From: Plasmodium brasilianum
Taxonomy: Eukaryota; Apicomplexa; Aconoidasida; Haemosporida; Plasmodiidae
Reading direction: 5' to 3'
NCBI RefSeq assembly: GCF_023973825.1
Contig: NC_090124.1
Span: forward strand, 1,208,501 to 1,272,500
DNA: 64,000 nt
Shown: positions 18,642-29,812 of the stretch, piece after piece
How positions within the stretch are numbered: position 1 is the first letter of the stretch
Layout of the letters: each line of letters begins with the position of its first letter
The notes under the pieces: generated by a model
Told to the model about the DNA's origin: nothing
What the model saw: the letters and a program-made list of their open reading frames with translations, nothing else
Databases searched by the model: none
Made by a program: the position numbers and the translations under genes

Positions 18642-20375
18642 ATGATAAATGTTTACACCATATTATTTTACTTAATTTTTATTTGTGTACAAAATTCTCA
18701 CGAGAAAACAACAAAAAAATATGAATACATTAATTTACTGTCAGCTAAAGATTACAGTGACAAATTGCCAATTTTAAAAAAGAAATATAATATAAAAGAC
18801 AGTGGTGCACAAAATGAAAAAAAAAATAATTATGTATTTTCCTTTTATGGAAGTACAGGATATGATAAGCGAAAAGTTTTAGAGCACTTATTTAACATTC
18901 CATGTGAGAAACGAAATTTTATAAATTTGGGGTTTCACCAAAAATTAGATCTATGGTATGGATATGATAAGAATAACAATTTAAATATTGTGCTTGATAT
19001 TGATTTGTTAGAAAATAAAGAATTCTTAGACAATAACCAAACAATATATAATTATGAAAAACTGGTCGACCTTATCGTTGAGTCAACAAATAGTATTATA
19101 ATACCACTCTCACTTGATGATATATATATAGAAAAGTCCTACCAAAAAGAAAATGGTAAAAAAGGAGAATCAGAGCAGGTATCGCAGCGAGGGAGTGAAA
19201 AACAAAAGGACTTTTCCAACCTTTATTTACCCAAAAAAATAGAAAATTTTTTAAATCAACTGAATGAGAAAGGGAAGAATATGCATATCTATTTTGTCTT
19301 GATAGGTGAGAGTAACAAAAAAATGGAGTTAAATAAACTATATAATAATTTTATGATTGAATTAAAACGTAATTTTAACAATTTGCATAATATATATTTA
19401 ATGAAGCAAAATAAATTAAACTTAAGTTTATTGCAAAAAAATAATGTAAATAAATGTAAATTGCTAATAAACGATATGGAAAATGCGCTTAAGCAAATGA
19501 ACATATTTAAAAATTTTTCCCCATTTAATCAAAACTGTGTATATAATATATATGTAATAGAAGAAGCGTATAATAAAACGTTAAATTATTTTGATGATGT
19601 ATATTATGGATATGAAAAAATTATTAATATGGGTAATATAATTGAAGATTATGGTATACTGTTCAATAATCTTATAAAAAACGCTCTATTCTTTTTTCAT
19701 ATATTAACTCTTGAGCAAACAGGAACAACATTTAAGGATACTGTTTTGGAAAAATTGCATACACGATTTGTGTCTTTAATACGGAAACAAATAGTAAAGC
19801 AACTGTTATTATTAGAAAAAAAAATTATTAAGGATGGAAAAGAAATTGTCTTAAATAAACAATATGTAAGGAGAGTCAAGGATTTAATAGGAAAGGGTTA
19901 TAAATTAGAAAATTTAAAAAAATCGTTAATAAAAAAATTTAATGAAGAAATAAATAAATTAGTTATCTATGATTATCTTAAACAAGACGATTCAAATAAC
20001 CTCAAAAAGTTGGTGAATGAATTTGTCAATCAGTTTGAAGAAAAGATGGATCAAGTTTTGAACAGTTATGATAACTTAAACCAAAGTCCATTAAAAAGAT
20101 TATTTGAAAAAAGAAAAATGACAGCAGAACAAGTAACGAATAAAAGGAATACATGGTTTAACCCTTCATTAAATATGAACCTAACCTTAACTTCACTTGT
20201 AAGGAAAGGAGGTTATGGTAATCTGCAGAGTTATTTTATATATGACTTAGGTTTACTCACATTCGTCTTTGGTTTTGTAAATGACAGAGATGTACCTGAC
20301 ATTCAACAACATGGTCAGAAAGTCCCTTTTTTTAAATTCCAACCAAAGATCAACCTAAAACTAAATTTTAACTAA
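18642..20375 (+). CDS. Secreted protein resembling a degenerate Sey1/atlastin GTPase
   Basis: A single-exon, 577-residue protein. Residues 1-20 form a signal peptide (MINVYTILFYLIFICVQNSH), followed by a basic stretch. NNYVFSFYGSTGYDKRKVL (62-80) and EHLF occupy the place of the P-loop in Sey1-type dynamin-like GTPases (FGSQSTGKSTLLNHLF), but the GKS/T is replaced by YDKR. LNIVLDIDLLENKEF (about 113-127) and STNSIIIPLS lie where G3 (DxEG) and the next strand would be, again without the glycine. The C-terminal half is mostly helical and lysine-rich, ending in a hydrophobic stretch, YFIYDLGLLTFVFGF. My reading is a GTPase fold that has lost nucleotide binding, exported from the cytosol or sent to the apicoplast; this is inference. 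Otherwise it is a conserved Plasmodium protein of unknown function. Confidence 0.75.
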   Translation: MINVYTILFYLIFICVQNSHEKTTKKYEYINLLSAKDYSDKLPILKKKYNIKDSGAQNEKKNNYVFSFYGSTGYDKRKVLEHLFNIPCEKRNFINLGFHQKLDLWYGYDKNNNLNIVLDIDLLENKEFLDNNQTIYNYEKLVDLIVESTNSIIIPLSLDDIYIEKSYQKENGKKGESEQVSQRGSEKQKDFSNLYLPKKIENFLNQLNEKGKNMHIYFVLIGESNKKMELNKLYNNFMIELKRNFNNLHNIYLMKQNKLNLSLLQKNNVNKCKLLINDMENALKQMNIFKNFSPFNQNCVYNIYVIEEAYNKTLNYFDDVYYGYEKIINMGNIIEDYGILFNNLIKNALFFFHILTLEQTGTTFKDTVLEKLHTRFVSLIRKQIVKQLLLLEKKIIKDGKEIVLNKQYVRRVKDLIGKGYKLENLKKSLIKKFNEEINKLVIYDYLKQDDSNNLKKLVNEFVNQFEEKMDQVLNSYDNLNQSPLKRLFEKRKMTAEQVTNKRNTWFNPSLNMNLTLTSLVRKGGYGNLQSYFIYDLGLLTFVFGFVNDRDVPDIQQHGQKVPFFKFQPKINLKLNFN

Positions 20376-20858
20376 GTCTAAATGAAAAAAAAAAAAAAAG
20401 AGGGAAAAAAAGATAAAGAAAAAAAAAAAAAAAAAAGAAAACGAAAAATTATAATATTAAAATGATATAATGTTATAGAATTGTAATGTTGTAATATTGT
20501 GAAATTGTAGTATTATAACACTGTAAAATGGTAAAAGTGAAAAAGAGGAAGCGAAAAATATAACACTATTTTCATATCTTTTTTTTGTGTTTTTTTCCCA
20601 TTTGTGGGGTAAAATAAAAATTTTACCAAAGTTTTCAATGTTCGTATCCTGTTAATTAGCCTTGATGTACACGTATTTATGTAAATGAATTTATACCAGT
20701 GTATGTCGCTGTACGTAAATATAGCGAAGAAAGGATATAAATCTAGCTAAGTTCATTTTATGTTACGTTAATTTTTTGTTTCATCATTGTTTAAAGTTGA
20801 GAAGAAAATACTTTTTAATTTTTAAATACATGTGTATGTACATACGTCTAAACATACT

Positions 20859-20889
<31 letters not shown>

Positions 20890-21330
20890 TTATGCATGCA
20901 TATTTATATATTTACTTATTTATCCATTTTTGTAAAAACTTGAGAACAAAATAAAAAACTAGATTATACCAATTTTTATAACAAAAATTTAAGTTGTTAT
21001 GGATTAAAAAAAAAAAAAAAAAAAAATAGAACTCATTTAGCTTCCCAACTATCGTTAATAACTTTTTTGCAATTTTCGTAGAAAACGGGAAATGAGGATC
21101 AAATAATTTATTAGTTCCTTATTGTTCGTATTAATACCATATGGTTTGTAACTTTCTATAGACTGTTCTATTTTTATCTTTTTTTTTTGCATCTTTTCTT
21201 TTCGATTTTTCTTTGCTTCTTCTCATCATCTACCCCCTTTTTATGTTCCGCTTTTTTCATTTCACATATATCTAGGTTTTATAATTATTCCGTTCTTTGA
21301 GTTTATCTGTAAAATAAGCACACAAGATTA
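20376..21330. other. Convergent 3' spacer
   Basis: Between two convergent genes. It contains purine-rich A/G tracts (20385-20440), a short ATTGTAATGTTGTAATATTG-like repeat (20465-20525), a (TA)n run at 20860-20888, and the palindrome TGCATGCA at 20893-20900. No coding frame can be supported. Confidence 0.7.
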
Positions 21331-23009
21331 TTATAATGAACTTAAATTTTTATGTTCTATCTGCTGATAAAATGAAACAAAAATTATCACGAAAGCTGTA
21401 AAATCGATAGGGGTATAATATAATGATTTAACCGATCCCCTCAAAGTATCTCGTTTCTTCGTCTTTTTTGATATGTTCTTTAATTTAGGCCATAGCACAC
21501 AGCAGTTCAGCTCCTGATCGTGTTAAGGTGAGTGTGAATTATGTGTATTTGTTAGTTTATAAATGTGTAAGGGTGGATACATGTAAGCACACACGGGGGT
21601 ATAAACATATATATATATATAAATATACACTCCTGTCCATGCACGTAAATATACATAAGCGCACTAGTGAACGCATAAAGAGTCCACTTTCACATTAGAC
21701 ACTTATGAAAAAAGATAAACAATAGCTAATAAAACAATTAAAAATAAATAAGAGGTACTCTTATATTTCATATGCAATCATACAAATTCTCTTTTTTCTT
21801 CATCTGAGTAATCTTGAAAATATTTTAAAGATTCGCAGTGACCGTCATAATTTACTCCCCTAGTAAAATATATAGCATAGGTGCATACAAAAAATATGAA
21901 AAAGAAAAGATTAGAAAGAATGGAAAGATGAGAAATGAGAAATGAAAAAAAAAAAAAAAAAAAAAAAAATCTTCTCTTTTTACCAACACTGATCACTGGA
22001 CTTTTTTACCCAATCTATTGCATAATCAAATAATAAAAAAAAAAAAAAAATTATTATACTCAATAGAACATCACAAAAGTTTTAAATAAATTATGTACAC
22101 CTTCTCCTTTCAAATAATACATTTTAATGTTAATAAAAATTTCGATATTATTCTTTCCTATCTTCATATAATTACCTTCAGGACATAAATATGAATAATC
22201 CCTTTCATAAGCTGGCTCTTCACAAACATGGGGTTTGTGTTTAGCTAAATTTTCCTCCTTAATTATATCCTCATTTAGTTTGTCTAAAACTTTGTTGTCT
22301 ATTCTAGTAAAAAAAATGCAATATAGGAGAAAAATAAAGGAAGGGCACATGTCTGCATGAGTAGATCTACACATATGTATGGGTACATGTATGTATGTAC
22401 ACATGTATATATGAGTATGTGTATGTATATATGAGTATGTGTATGTATATATGAGTATGTGTATGTATATATGAGTATGTGTATGTATATATGAGTATGT
22501 GTATGTATATATGAGTATGTGTATGTATATATGAGTATGTGTATGTATATATGAGTATGTGTATGTATATATGAGTATGTGTATATATATATATATATAT
22601 GAGGAAGCTCTCTTGTATACACACTATGAAGCCCTCGTTTAGCACACAGTTACAGCAAAACCAGCATGAAAAAAATTAAAAAATGCTATAGGCACAAACA
22701 GATAAAACAGTATATATGTATACTACGTATATGGAACTTATTTTATATGCTTCTTATTAGAATATAAGAATAAGATTAAAGGATTAGTCTTCCTCTTTAC
22801 ATTTTACTTGTGAATTTTATTTGACTATTAATATGGATTTAAGTGAACCAAAAAAATTATGGGAAGAAACATTTTTGAAAAAAAATAAAGAAAAAAAAAA
22901 AAATTAAAATAATGGAATAACGCAACAGCGGAAAAACGAATAAATTTCATAGTACAATGTCCTTTGGGTTTGGGAGTGACTTAGCCTTATTTTTGATCTC
23001 TTTTGACAT
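21331..23009 (-). CDS. Single CPW-WPC-like domain protein, six exons
   Basis: Exons by phase: 23009-22956, 22685-22654, 22303-22176, 22014-21984, 21859-21784 and 21513-21331; total 504 nt, 167 residues. All five introns are GT-AG. The N-terminus is basic (MSKEIKNKAKSLPNPKD), then a hydrophobic segment (HFLIFFMLVLL), probably a signal or anchor. Exons 3-6 build one cysteine domain: CEEPAYERDYSYLCPEDW, then SSDQCW, NYDGHCESLKYFQDYS, DEEKREF, CCVLWP. This order (YxRDYSxxCPxxW, a middle CxxxxxxxG(H/P)C, SxEEKxxF, C-x-V-x-WP) is that of the Plasmodium CPW-WPC family, whose known members are mainly expressed on sexual and zygote/ookinete stages. The final cysteine of WPC is lysine here. A basic and then hydrophobic tail follows. 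The first two exons are the least certain. Confidence 0.6.
22401..22590. repeat. 20-bp minisatellite in an intron of the CPW-WPC-like gene
   Basis: Nine almost perfect copies of ATGAGTATGTGTATGTATAT from 22411, ending in (TA)n. It lies in the intron between exons 2 and 3 of the CPW-WPC-like gene. The long HTHTYIHI-type frames seen here are the repeat read in three phases. Confidence 0.9.
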
Positions 23010-24642
23010 ATCTTTGAAAGTACAAAAATAAAATACAAGATGAAGCATAAAAATATAATGCACAATAAGGCGTAAAATAAAAGTTTGGATAGTGTATGAT
23101 GTATTATTTAAAAGTAAGGACAAAGCAGAAAAAACAAAACGGTTGAATTAGGTGCAAACCTTTTATAATAGCCATTTGATTCACTTGAAAAAAAAAAAAA
23201 AAAAAAGAAATTGCAAATTTGTATTATTTTAAGAGGTAGATTCGTTAATGGGCAAGAGGGAAATAATTTTTAAAAAAAAAAGGTCATTTTTTGTTATTTT
23301 ATTTAAATTTTTTGTAATTCGTTTTTCATTTTTCGCCGTATGCTTTTCATTTGTTGTCATTGTCATCTGCTTTTCATTTTTATGTTGTATTATTTTACCT
23401 GCTTTTCTCTTTTTGGTCCATGGCCACATGCAATGGGATATGTTAAAAAAAAAAAACAAAAAGAGTGACAACTGAAAAAGATTCATTTTAAAAAAATATT
23501 TTTACAAAACTAAATTTAAAAAAAAAAAAAAAAAAAGAGTATTTTAAGAATTTTCCAATAAACACAAATTGGATAAGTTTAACCAGCTAAAATGAACAAA
23601 ATGTTAAATAAAAAAAAAAAAAAAAAAAAAAAAAATAGACATGAAAGTTTTCTAAACAAAATAGTACTTTTAAAGTACGAATCTTCACACTTCTGCATGT
23701 AAGGAAAAAATAGCTCATTCATTCACTTGTTCACACGTTTATTTTTGTTTTGTTTTATTTTATGTTTTCTTTTTTTTTCTTTACATTTAATTTTATTCTA
23801 CTTAGTACACACTAGTGTACATACAAAATTTGTGAAGTCGAGCACGTTATCAGATCAAGCATTAACAGCAAAATAAAAAGTCATGCAATTGAATCAAATC
23901 AAGGTAGACAGTAGAAAGCAGTGCTTATAACACTTTAACATAATATGTCAAAGAATTTTATTACAACAAATATTTACATTGTTACAATTTTTATCCCCGA
24001 AGTCCTCTCCCGCCAAAAAAAGAGATATATGCACATTGTATATGCATGTATATGTATGTATTTGTATGTATAAGTATGTATTTGTATGTATGTATATGTA
24101 TGTATGTATGTACATGTATGTGCATATAAAATACCCTTATACAATATATATTTTTGTACACCATAGCACAAGTCTTAGAATAAAAGGTTAAAAAGATATT
24201 TGAACCCTTACAGTTATAATTCATATAGCATTACATTTATTTTAAATAAATTTAAAAAATAATCGTACTTTGTGACTATGCACTTAATTGTATGACTAAA
24301 ATTTACTTATACATAATTGCACCGTTTTTTTTTTTTTTTTTTTTCTCATTGAAAAGGATATATTATGAAAAAAAAAAAAAAAAAATTCACTCACGGTTTA
24401 CCATTAAAAATATTTTTTTTTATTCAAGTACATTTTAATTTTCTCATTTTTTTTTATAAGTCAAAGGAAAATACGCCTCTTTTTTTTTTTTTTTTTTTTT
24501 ATCTTTTCTTATTTTCTTTTTCTCCCTTTTATCATTTTAAAAATACTTACAAAATTTGTACTATGTTTTTGCGTTTACACATTATTTTATATCTTATTTT
24601 TTTTTTTGGCTGATTTATACGAACTGAGCTTTGGAGTAGAAC
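23010..24642. other. Divergent spacer between CPW-WPC-like gene and unknown gene
   Basis: Probably holds the promoters of both flanking genes, which point away from each other. Long A and T tracts are present (23189-23206, 23519-23536, 23611-23635, 24325-24344, 24368-24384, 24481-24500). A less skewed, non-repetitive stretch lies at 23805-23940 and includes the inverted repeat GTACACACTAGTGTAC. A TATG/TACA-rich block runs from 24045 to 24125. The plus-strand frame at 23248-23475 looks like a degenerate TTTTCATTTTTC repeat, not a gene. Confidence 0.6.
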
Positions 24643-26709
24643 ATGAGTAAAGATTGTTTCAACAACGAACCCCCTCCTGACATATTAAATTACCTCAACG
24701 TAAACACAAAATAAAACACAAAAAAAGGAAAAAAGGAAGAAAAGAAAGAAAAGTAAAAAAAAGAAAAAAAATGGAAGAAAAGAAAGAAAAGTAAAAAAAA
24801 GAAAAAAAATGGAAGAAAAGAAAGAAAAGTAAAAAAAAGAAAAAAAATGGAAGAAAAGAAAGAAAAGTAAAAAAAAGAAGAAAAAAGGAAAAAAAGGAAA
24901 AATGGAAAAAAAGGAAAAATGGAAAAACTTGAAAAAAAGAAAATATGGAAAAAATGGAAAAAAAGAAAAAATGGAAAAAAAGGACAAAAAGCAATGAATG
25001 CAAAAAATGTAAAAATATGAAAAAAAGAAAAACAAAATAATGCACATACATTTTCACACTTATAAAAAGTATGTGCCACAAAATTTATGACGATGTGTAC
25101 TTTTACAAGTCCCATTTTTTACTACCACTTTAAGGGCCGTCTTTTTGCACTTTTACTTATCGAATATTCGTTAAGTCTAATACAAGTATTATTAGGCTAT
25201 GCTATGTACTCAGATAAATACCATTTTAAAATTTTCTATACCAAGCAAAAGCCACGTAAAAAATAATAAACACTTGAAGTAAAATTATATATATTTATTA
25301 CATTTTTTTTTTTTTTTTTTTTTATTCGATAACCCCTAAAAAATATGTGCATTAAAATTTTAGCATAACGAAACAACAAAAGAAAATTATGGTTTATGTT
25401 ACGATAAAAATGAAAAGGAAATCTTTACTTCATACCTTTCTGATATTAAGAAAAACATATGTTTGCCAAAAAGTTTACGGGAACAACTGATCATCGAGTA
25501 TACGGCAGTATTCGCTAATTTGGTAATACACATAGGAAAAGAGAAAAAAAAAAAATAAAAAGACTTTGCACAATAACGTGTTACGCGTGCGTATGGATCC
25601 ATATGCACGTGTAGGTATATATGTGTATGACTAGATTTACGTGTATGTGTCTATGTACTCATATGTATGAGTGTTTGTGTGTGTGCGCTATTCCGCTTTA
25701 CAGGAGAGCGATATCGCGGAGTTCTACTTAAAATTAGACAACGAGCTACTAATAAAATTTCCTTTTCTACTTGTTGATCATCCACTGCATGAATACTATC
25801 AGTTTGTTAAACTAAACGCAAAGGAAAGGATTATAGAAAAGTATCCATATTTTATACCTAAACCATTAAGAGAGCTTTTTGAATATGTTCATAAATTAGA
25901 AATTACGAAAATAGCTAAAAATGAGACAAAAACAAAAATGCTAAAAGAAAAACAAAAGATTAATATTAAGGATGGAAATGAAAAAACAAAAAAACAAAAA
26001 GAAAAGCAAAAGGAAAAAGAAAAAGAAGATCAATCATATTCAACACTTTTTATGAAATATATGCAGTCAGATGAAGAAAGCGATGAAAAAAAAAGGGATG
26101 AGGAAGCCATCAGGGGGGAAGAAATATCAGTAATAATACGTTGTACATTAGCCGAAAATGGATAAACATATATATATATATATATATGAACCTATTCGTG
26201 ATATGAACTACATATTTATATTGCATGCGTATGTAATATGTGTATATACATGTGTGCTTTTATGCAAATAAGTACGTATGTATTTATGCAAATAAGTACG
26301 TATGTATTTATGCAAATATGTATGTATGTATTTATGCAAATATATATGTACTTACATATGTACATTCACACGTTTCACCTTTTACAGGAGGTCGACGACG
26401 TCCTGGACAAAATTTCAAGCACAAAAAGTGAATCATCCATTCTCTCTATGCGACTTTTTATAAAGTGCATAGAAAAGCTAAAGTACCTCCAGTATGGGTC
26501 AAAGGAATATGAATATTTCTCGTAATAATAAATATCATTGCAAATTTTTTCATACTTTAAGGAAAAATTAAAATAGTTCCTTAGTTAACCATCTAAACTG
26601 AAGAACACGCATGGATATGCGCCCGAACATCATTGTGCATATATACACGTATGTTTATATACATGTACATATATATATACATATATTTATATATATACAT
26701 ATATTTATA

Positions 26710-26756
<47 letters not shown>

Positions 26757-27299
26757 TTGTACTCCCCCTTTTAGGAAGAAGGTGCTAGGTAACAAAAACG
26801 TCTCAGACAGCGACTTAATCAATGTTACCGTAAGTATAAAATAATCATACATTTTATAAAAAAAAATTTATGCTCAAATATAGAAAAAAAGAAAAGTGAG
26901 TTATAATGTCTACCTGCATTTTTTAGTCCACAGATTTCCTAAAACTTATTCTGACATTGGATGAACAGAAAATTACTTCTTGCGACATAGCTCCTGATAT
27001 TAGAGGTGATGAGAATAACTCCGAGGATAAGGACGAGTTTAAAATGATACAAGACTACAGAAGGTACCGAGCAATCCATAAGCGCATATGTGCGTATATA
27101 TATGTATATATATACGTACATACATATGTGTATATGTTTATATGTATGTGTATATATGTATATTAACGCATGCTTAAGAAATGTACATAGCAGTTTATTC
27201 CCATTTTGAAATTTAATAATGGAAAAATAATTTTTCTGCTTATTTGTATTATACAGAGAACGTGCAAAAATGATTCTCCATGGATTTAAAAAGAAGTAG
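24643..27299 (+). CDS. Conserved-type protein of unknown function, seven exons
   Basis: Exons: 24643-24699, 25364-25522, 25704-26129, 26388-26521, 26775-26829, 26927-27063 and 27257-27299; 1,011 nt, 336 residues. All introns are GT-AG and all phases match. The N-terminus is [19 protein letters not shown]. Residues about 20-140 are a compact helical-looking region ([56 protein letters not shown]). A K/E/Q-rich charged linker follows, then a second helical region ([33 protein letters not shown]) ending [12 protein letters not shown]. There is no signal peptide or membrane span. The last short exons have normal, non-repetitive composition, which supports the model. I do not recognise the family. 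The gene converges on the next one; 296 bp separate their stop codons. Confidence 0.75.
24735..24886. repeat. 38-bp homopurine tandem repeat in intron 1
   Basis: Four near-identical 38-bp purine units beginning GGAAGAAAAGAAAG and containing a single T in AAAGTAAAA. It continues to about 24990 as a looser GGAAAAA repeat. It lies inside the first intron of the seven-exon gene; the F/S-rich minus-strand frames are shadows of it. Confidence 0.9.
26259..26346. repeat. 24-bp tandem repeat in intron 3
   Basis: Four copies, at 26261, 26285, 26309 and 26333, of a unit starting TATGCAAATAAGTACGTATG. It lies inside an intron of the seven-exon gene. Because 24 is a multiple of three, it stays open in all frames and mimics coding sequence. 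Confidence 0.9.
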
Positions 27300-27595
27300 A
27301 TGTTTTTTTGATGTTCTGCTCAAGCTCATATATTCTTCATATATGTTTACGTACACATGTACTGTATGTACGTTTTTAAAAGAATGAGCCAAACTCCTTT
27401 TTCTGTAACTCTTCTCTGGCTACTCGTCTCCTGTAGAAAATAGAAGGGATGAATAATATAATGAACTCATACTCAACGTAGTCATAGTAGAGGACGGACA
27501 TTCAAAGACGGATGAGTTTGAAGAACAACAAGGAGCAGATAAATGAATAAGTGGGGAAAATGATAAAACTATATACAACTGAAGAAGCGATCAAA

Positions 27596-28456
27596 TTAGA
27601 AATGATATACATGCATATTTGTGTTTTTAAAGGAATACCTGTACAAGTACGGTATTTTTACTTTTTTTTTTAAAAACTGCACATTCATCCACTTAGGATG
27701 TCTTCTGACATTTAGACGTAAATTGCTCTTTGTATATAAAATTTCGGATAAAGGCAATTCACGAATTAAGGTAGAGTTGTCATCAACATAGGGAAAAATG
27801 TTTTCACTTTGTGTAGTTTTTATTTGTTGTGTTGTTTTCCATATATTTTCTTCCTTCACTATATCATATAATTTTTGAATTCTTCCTCTTTTCAATTTAT
27901 TACTTAAGTTAACTTCAATTTGTGGATATATAGAATTATTAAATTCGTTGGCTAGTCTGGTCAAATAACAGTTCTTATATCTACTGTTCGCACTACTCGC
28001 ACTATTCGCAATGTTCATATCGTTTACGTCATTCATACTATTCATAATGTAATCATTTCTTCGCCTTTTGCCTTGTTCGTTTTGTACTTCTTCCAAACCA
28101 ATACCACTAAAATGTCTATTTTCAGTGCTCTCTAAAACATTTAAAATATAATTTTTTATATCAGGATTTTGTGCACATATACTTGGCCATATATATCTGC
28201 TTTCATTAATATTATAAAAATAATTCCAACGAGGTTTCTCATTAGGCCATGCTCTAGAAACATCAATATCAAATGACTTTGAACTTCCATCAGGCAAATA
28301 TTTCATGTTCCTATTTTCATATCTATATCCCCATCGAGGTGTGAAAATATCTTCTCTTCTATTGTGATATAATCCTCTCTTTTTAACTCGTTCATGCATT
28401 CCCCATTTTACTCCACTTACTGGAAATAAACCTCCCTTATGACCTCCTCGAGGCAT
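27596..28456 (-). CDS. Basic 286-residue protein of unknown function
   Basis: Single-exon frame starting MPRGGHKGGLFPVSGVKWG. The first 100 residues are rich in W, Y, R and G (RGLYHNRREDIFTPRWGYRY, SRAWPNEKPRWNYFY), a composition seen in RNA-binding or ribosome-associated proteins. The middle (N/S-rich, about 135-160) looks like a low-complexity insert. The tail is again basic (LYTKSNLRLNVRRHPKWMN). There is no signal peptide or membrane span. A mitochondrial ribosomal or other ribonucleoprotein role is a guess from composition only; I cannot assign a family. A GTAAAA after the LKKK codons near 27665 could be a splice donor that would replace the last residues. Confidence 0.75.
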   Translation of the reverse strand: MPRGGHKGGLFPVSGVKWGMHERVKKRGLYHNRREDIFTPRWGYRYENRNMKYLPDGSSKSFDIDVSRAWPNEKPRWNYFYNINESRYIWPSICAQNPDIKNYILNVLESTENRHFSGIGLEEVQNEQGKRRRNDYIMNSMNDVNDMNIANSASSANSRYKNCYLTRLANEFNNSIYPQIEVNLSNKLKRGRIQKLYDIVKEENIWKTTQQIKTTQSENIFPYVDDNSTLIRELPLSEILYTKSNLRLNVRRHPKWMNVQFLKKKVKIPYLYRYSFKNTNMHVYHF

Positions 28457-29781
28457 TTAACGAAAAATATTTTGAAAAAAAGAAAAAAAAAAAAAGGGAA
28501 TGGGTGAAAAGATAGAAGTAACTTACTCTATTTCATGCCTATTATAAGGAAAATAAATGGGTTTCCTCCTTTCCCACCTGGTGTAAATATATATAATTTT
28601 TTATGTTTTCATCATATGTATATACCTATCCTCACATAACGTTGCACACTTTACGAGGAAGAAGCAGGTGCATTATGTACAAAAAAAAAATGCTAAAAAA
28701 ATTAATTGTTATGGTCATAAACAAAATTTGCAATAAAGGATTGATTTAAAGAACACCAATTAAAGAAGCATATAAGTGGAATGAAAAAAATTAAAAAGTA
28801 CATATATTATGAAAATATGCACATTTGCATATATATATATATATACATATAAATAGATAGATATAGATATGGATATACATATGAATAATATGCACTTAAA
28901 GAAGATAAAATATTTTTAACCCCTTACATGCATATATATACATATGAGTACCCATATCCATATCGTACGCGTATTCTGTGAAACAAAAGTAAAGCGAATC
29001 ACTGGAAATTTATAATGGTCAACGCTCATGAAAATTTATGAAATACAAAAGTTTTATTTCTTTTGACATATGGTAAAGCATGTCAGAATTAAAGGTGTTA
29101 TAAATAATAAAGGAGTCTCGCCAATTATCAACCCCCCTACAAATACATACACATTCATTCACCCAATACTTATAAAAAAATATAAGAAAATATAATAAAA
29201 CGTTTTATTGAATTGCATTGCTTTCATTTCCTTTAAACTAGTTGTTATTTTAATATTTTGAAAAATTAAAAATGTTTCAACTTCTCTTTCGTTTTTCCTA
29301 TACTGTTCATAATATTTTTATTCCGTTTTAAATCCTTTTATTTCTTTTTACCCTCTTTTTTTCTTTTCTTTTTTTTGTTTTTATTTTGGAAATAGCTATT
29401 TCCTTTATGCAAAAAAAATTAATCATAGCCATACTACTTAAGCGATATAATACAAATTATTGCCTTACGTAACACTTCATATGATATTATTATTAAAAAA
29501 ATGTGTTATTTAGAAATATTGATTATTTATACATAGTTTCTGTTAACTTCTTATAATTAATAAAAAATTAAGTGTTGATTTATAATATGGAAAATTCAGA
29601 TTATGAATTATCGTCATACAAACAAATGTTCAAACTAAGCTTTAACTGGCCATCATAATTATGTAAATTACAAACTTATAGCCTAAACGTGCATAATAAT
29701 ATCTACATAAATGTGTATATATTTTTATATGAATATATTTGTATATATGTATACATTTATATATAAGTATATATATATAAG

Positions 29782-29812
<31 letters not shown>

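Noticed and set aside
22299..22645. Frames rich in HTHIYIHILI
   Set aside because: A 20-bp intron repeat read in three phases.
23248..23475. 75-codon hydrophobic plus-strand frame
   Set aside because: Its periodic FFVIxFSFF pattern comes from a degenerate TTTTCATTTTTC repeat; no splice or start support.
24685..25115. Phe/Ser-rich frames of 120-141 codons on the minus strand
   Set aside because: Complement of the homopurine repeat within an intron of the plus-strand gene.
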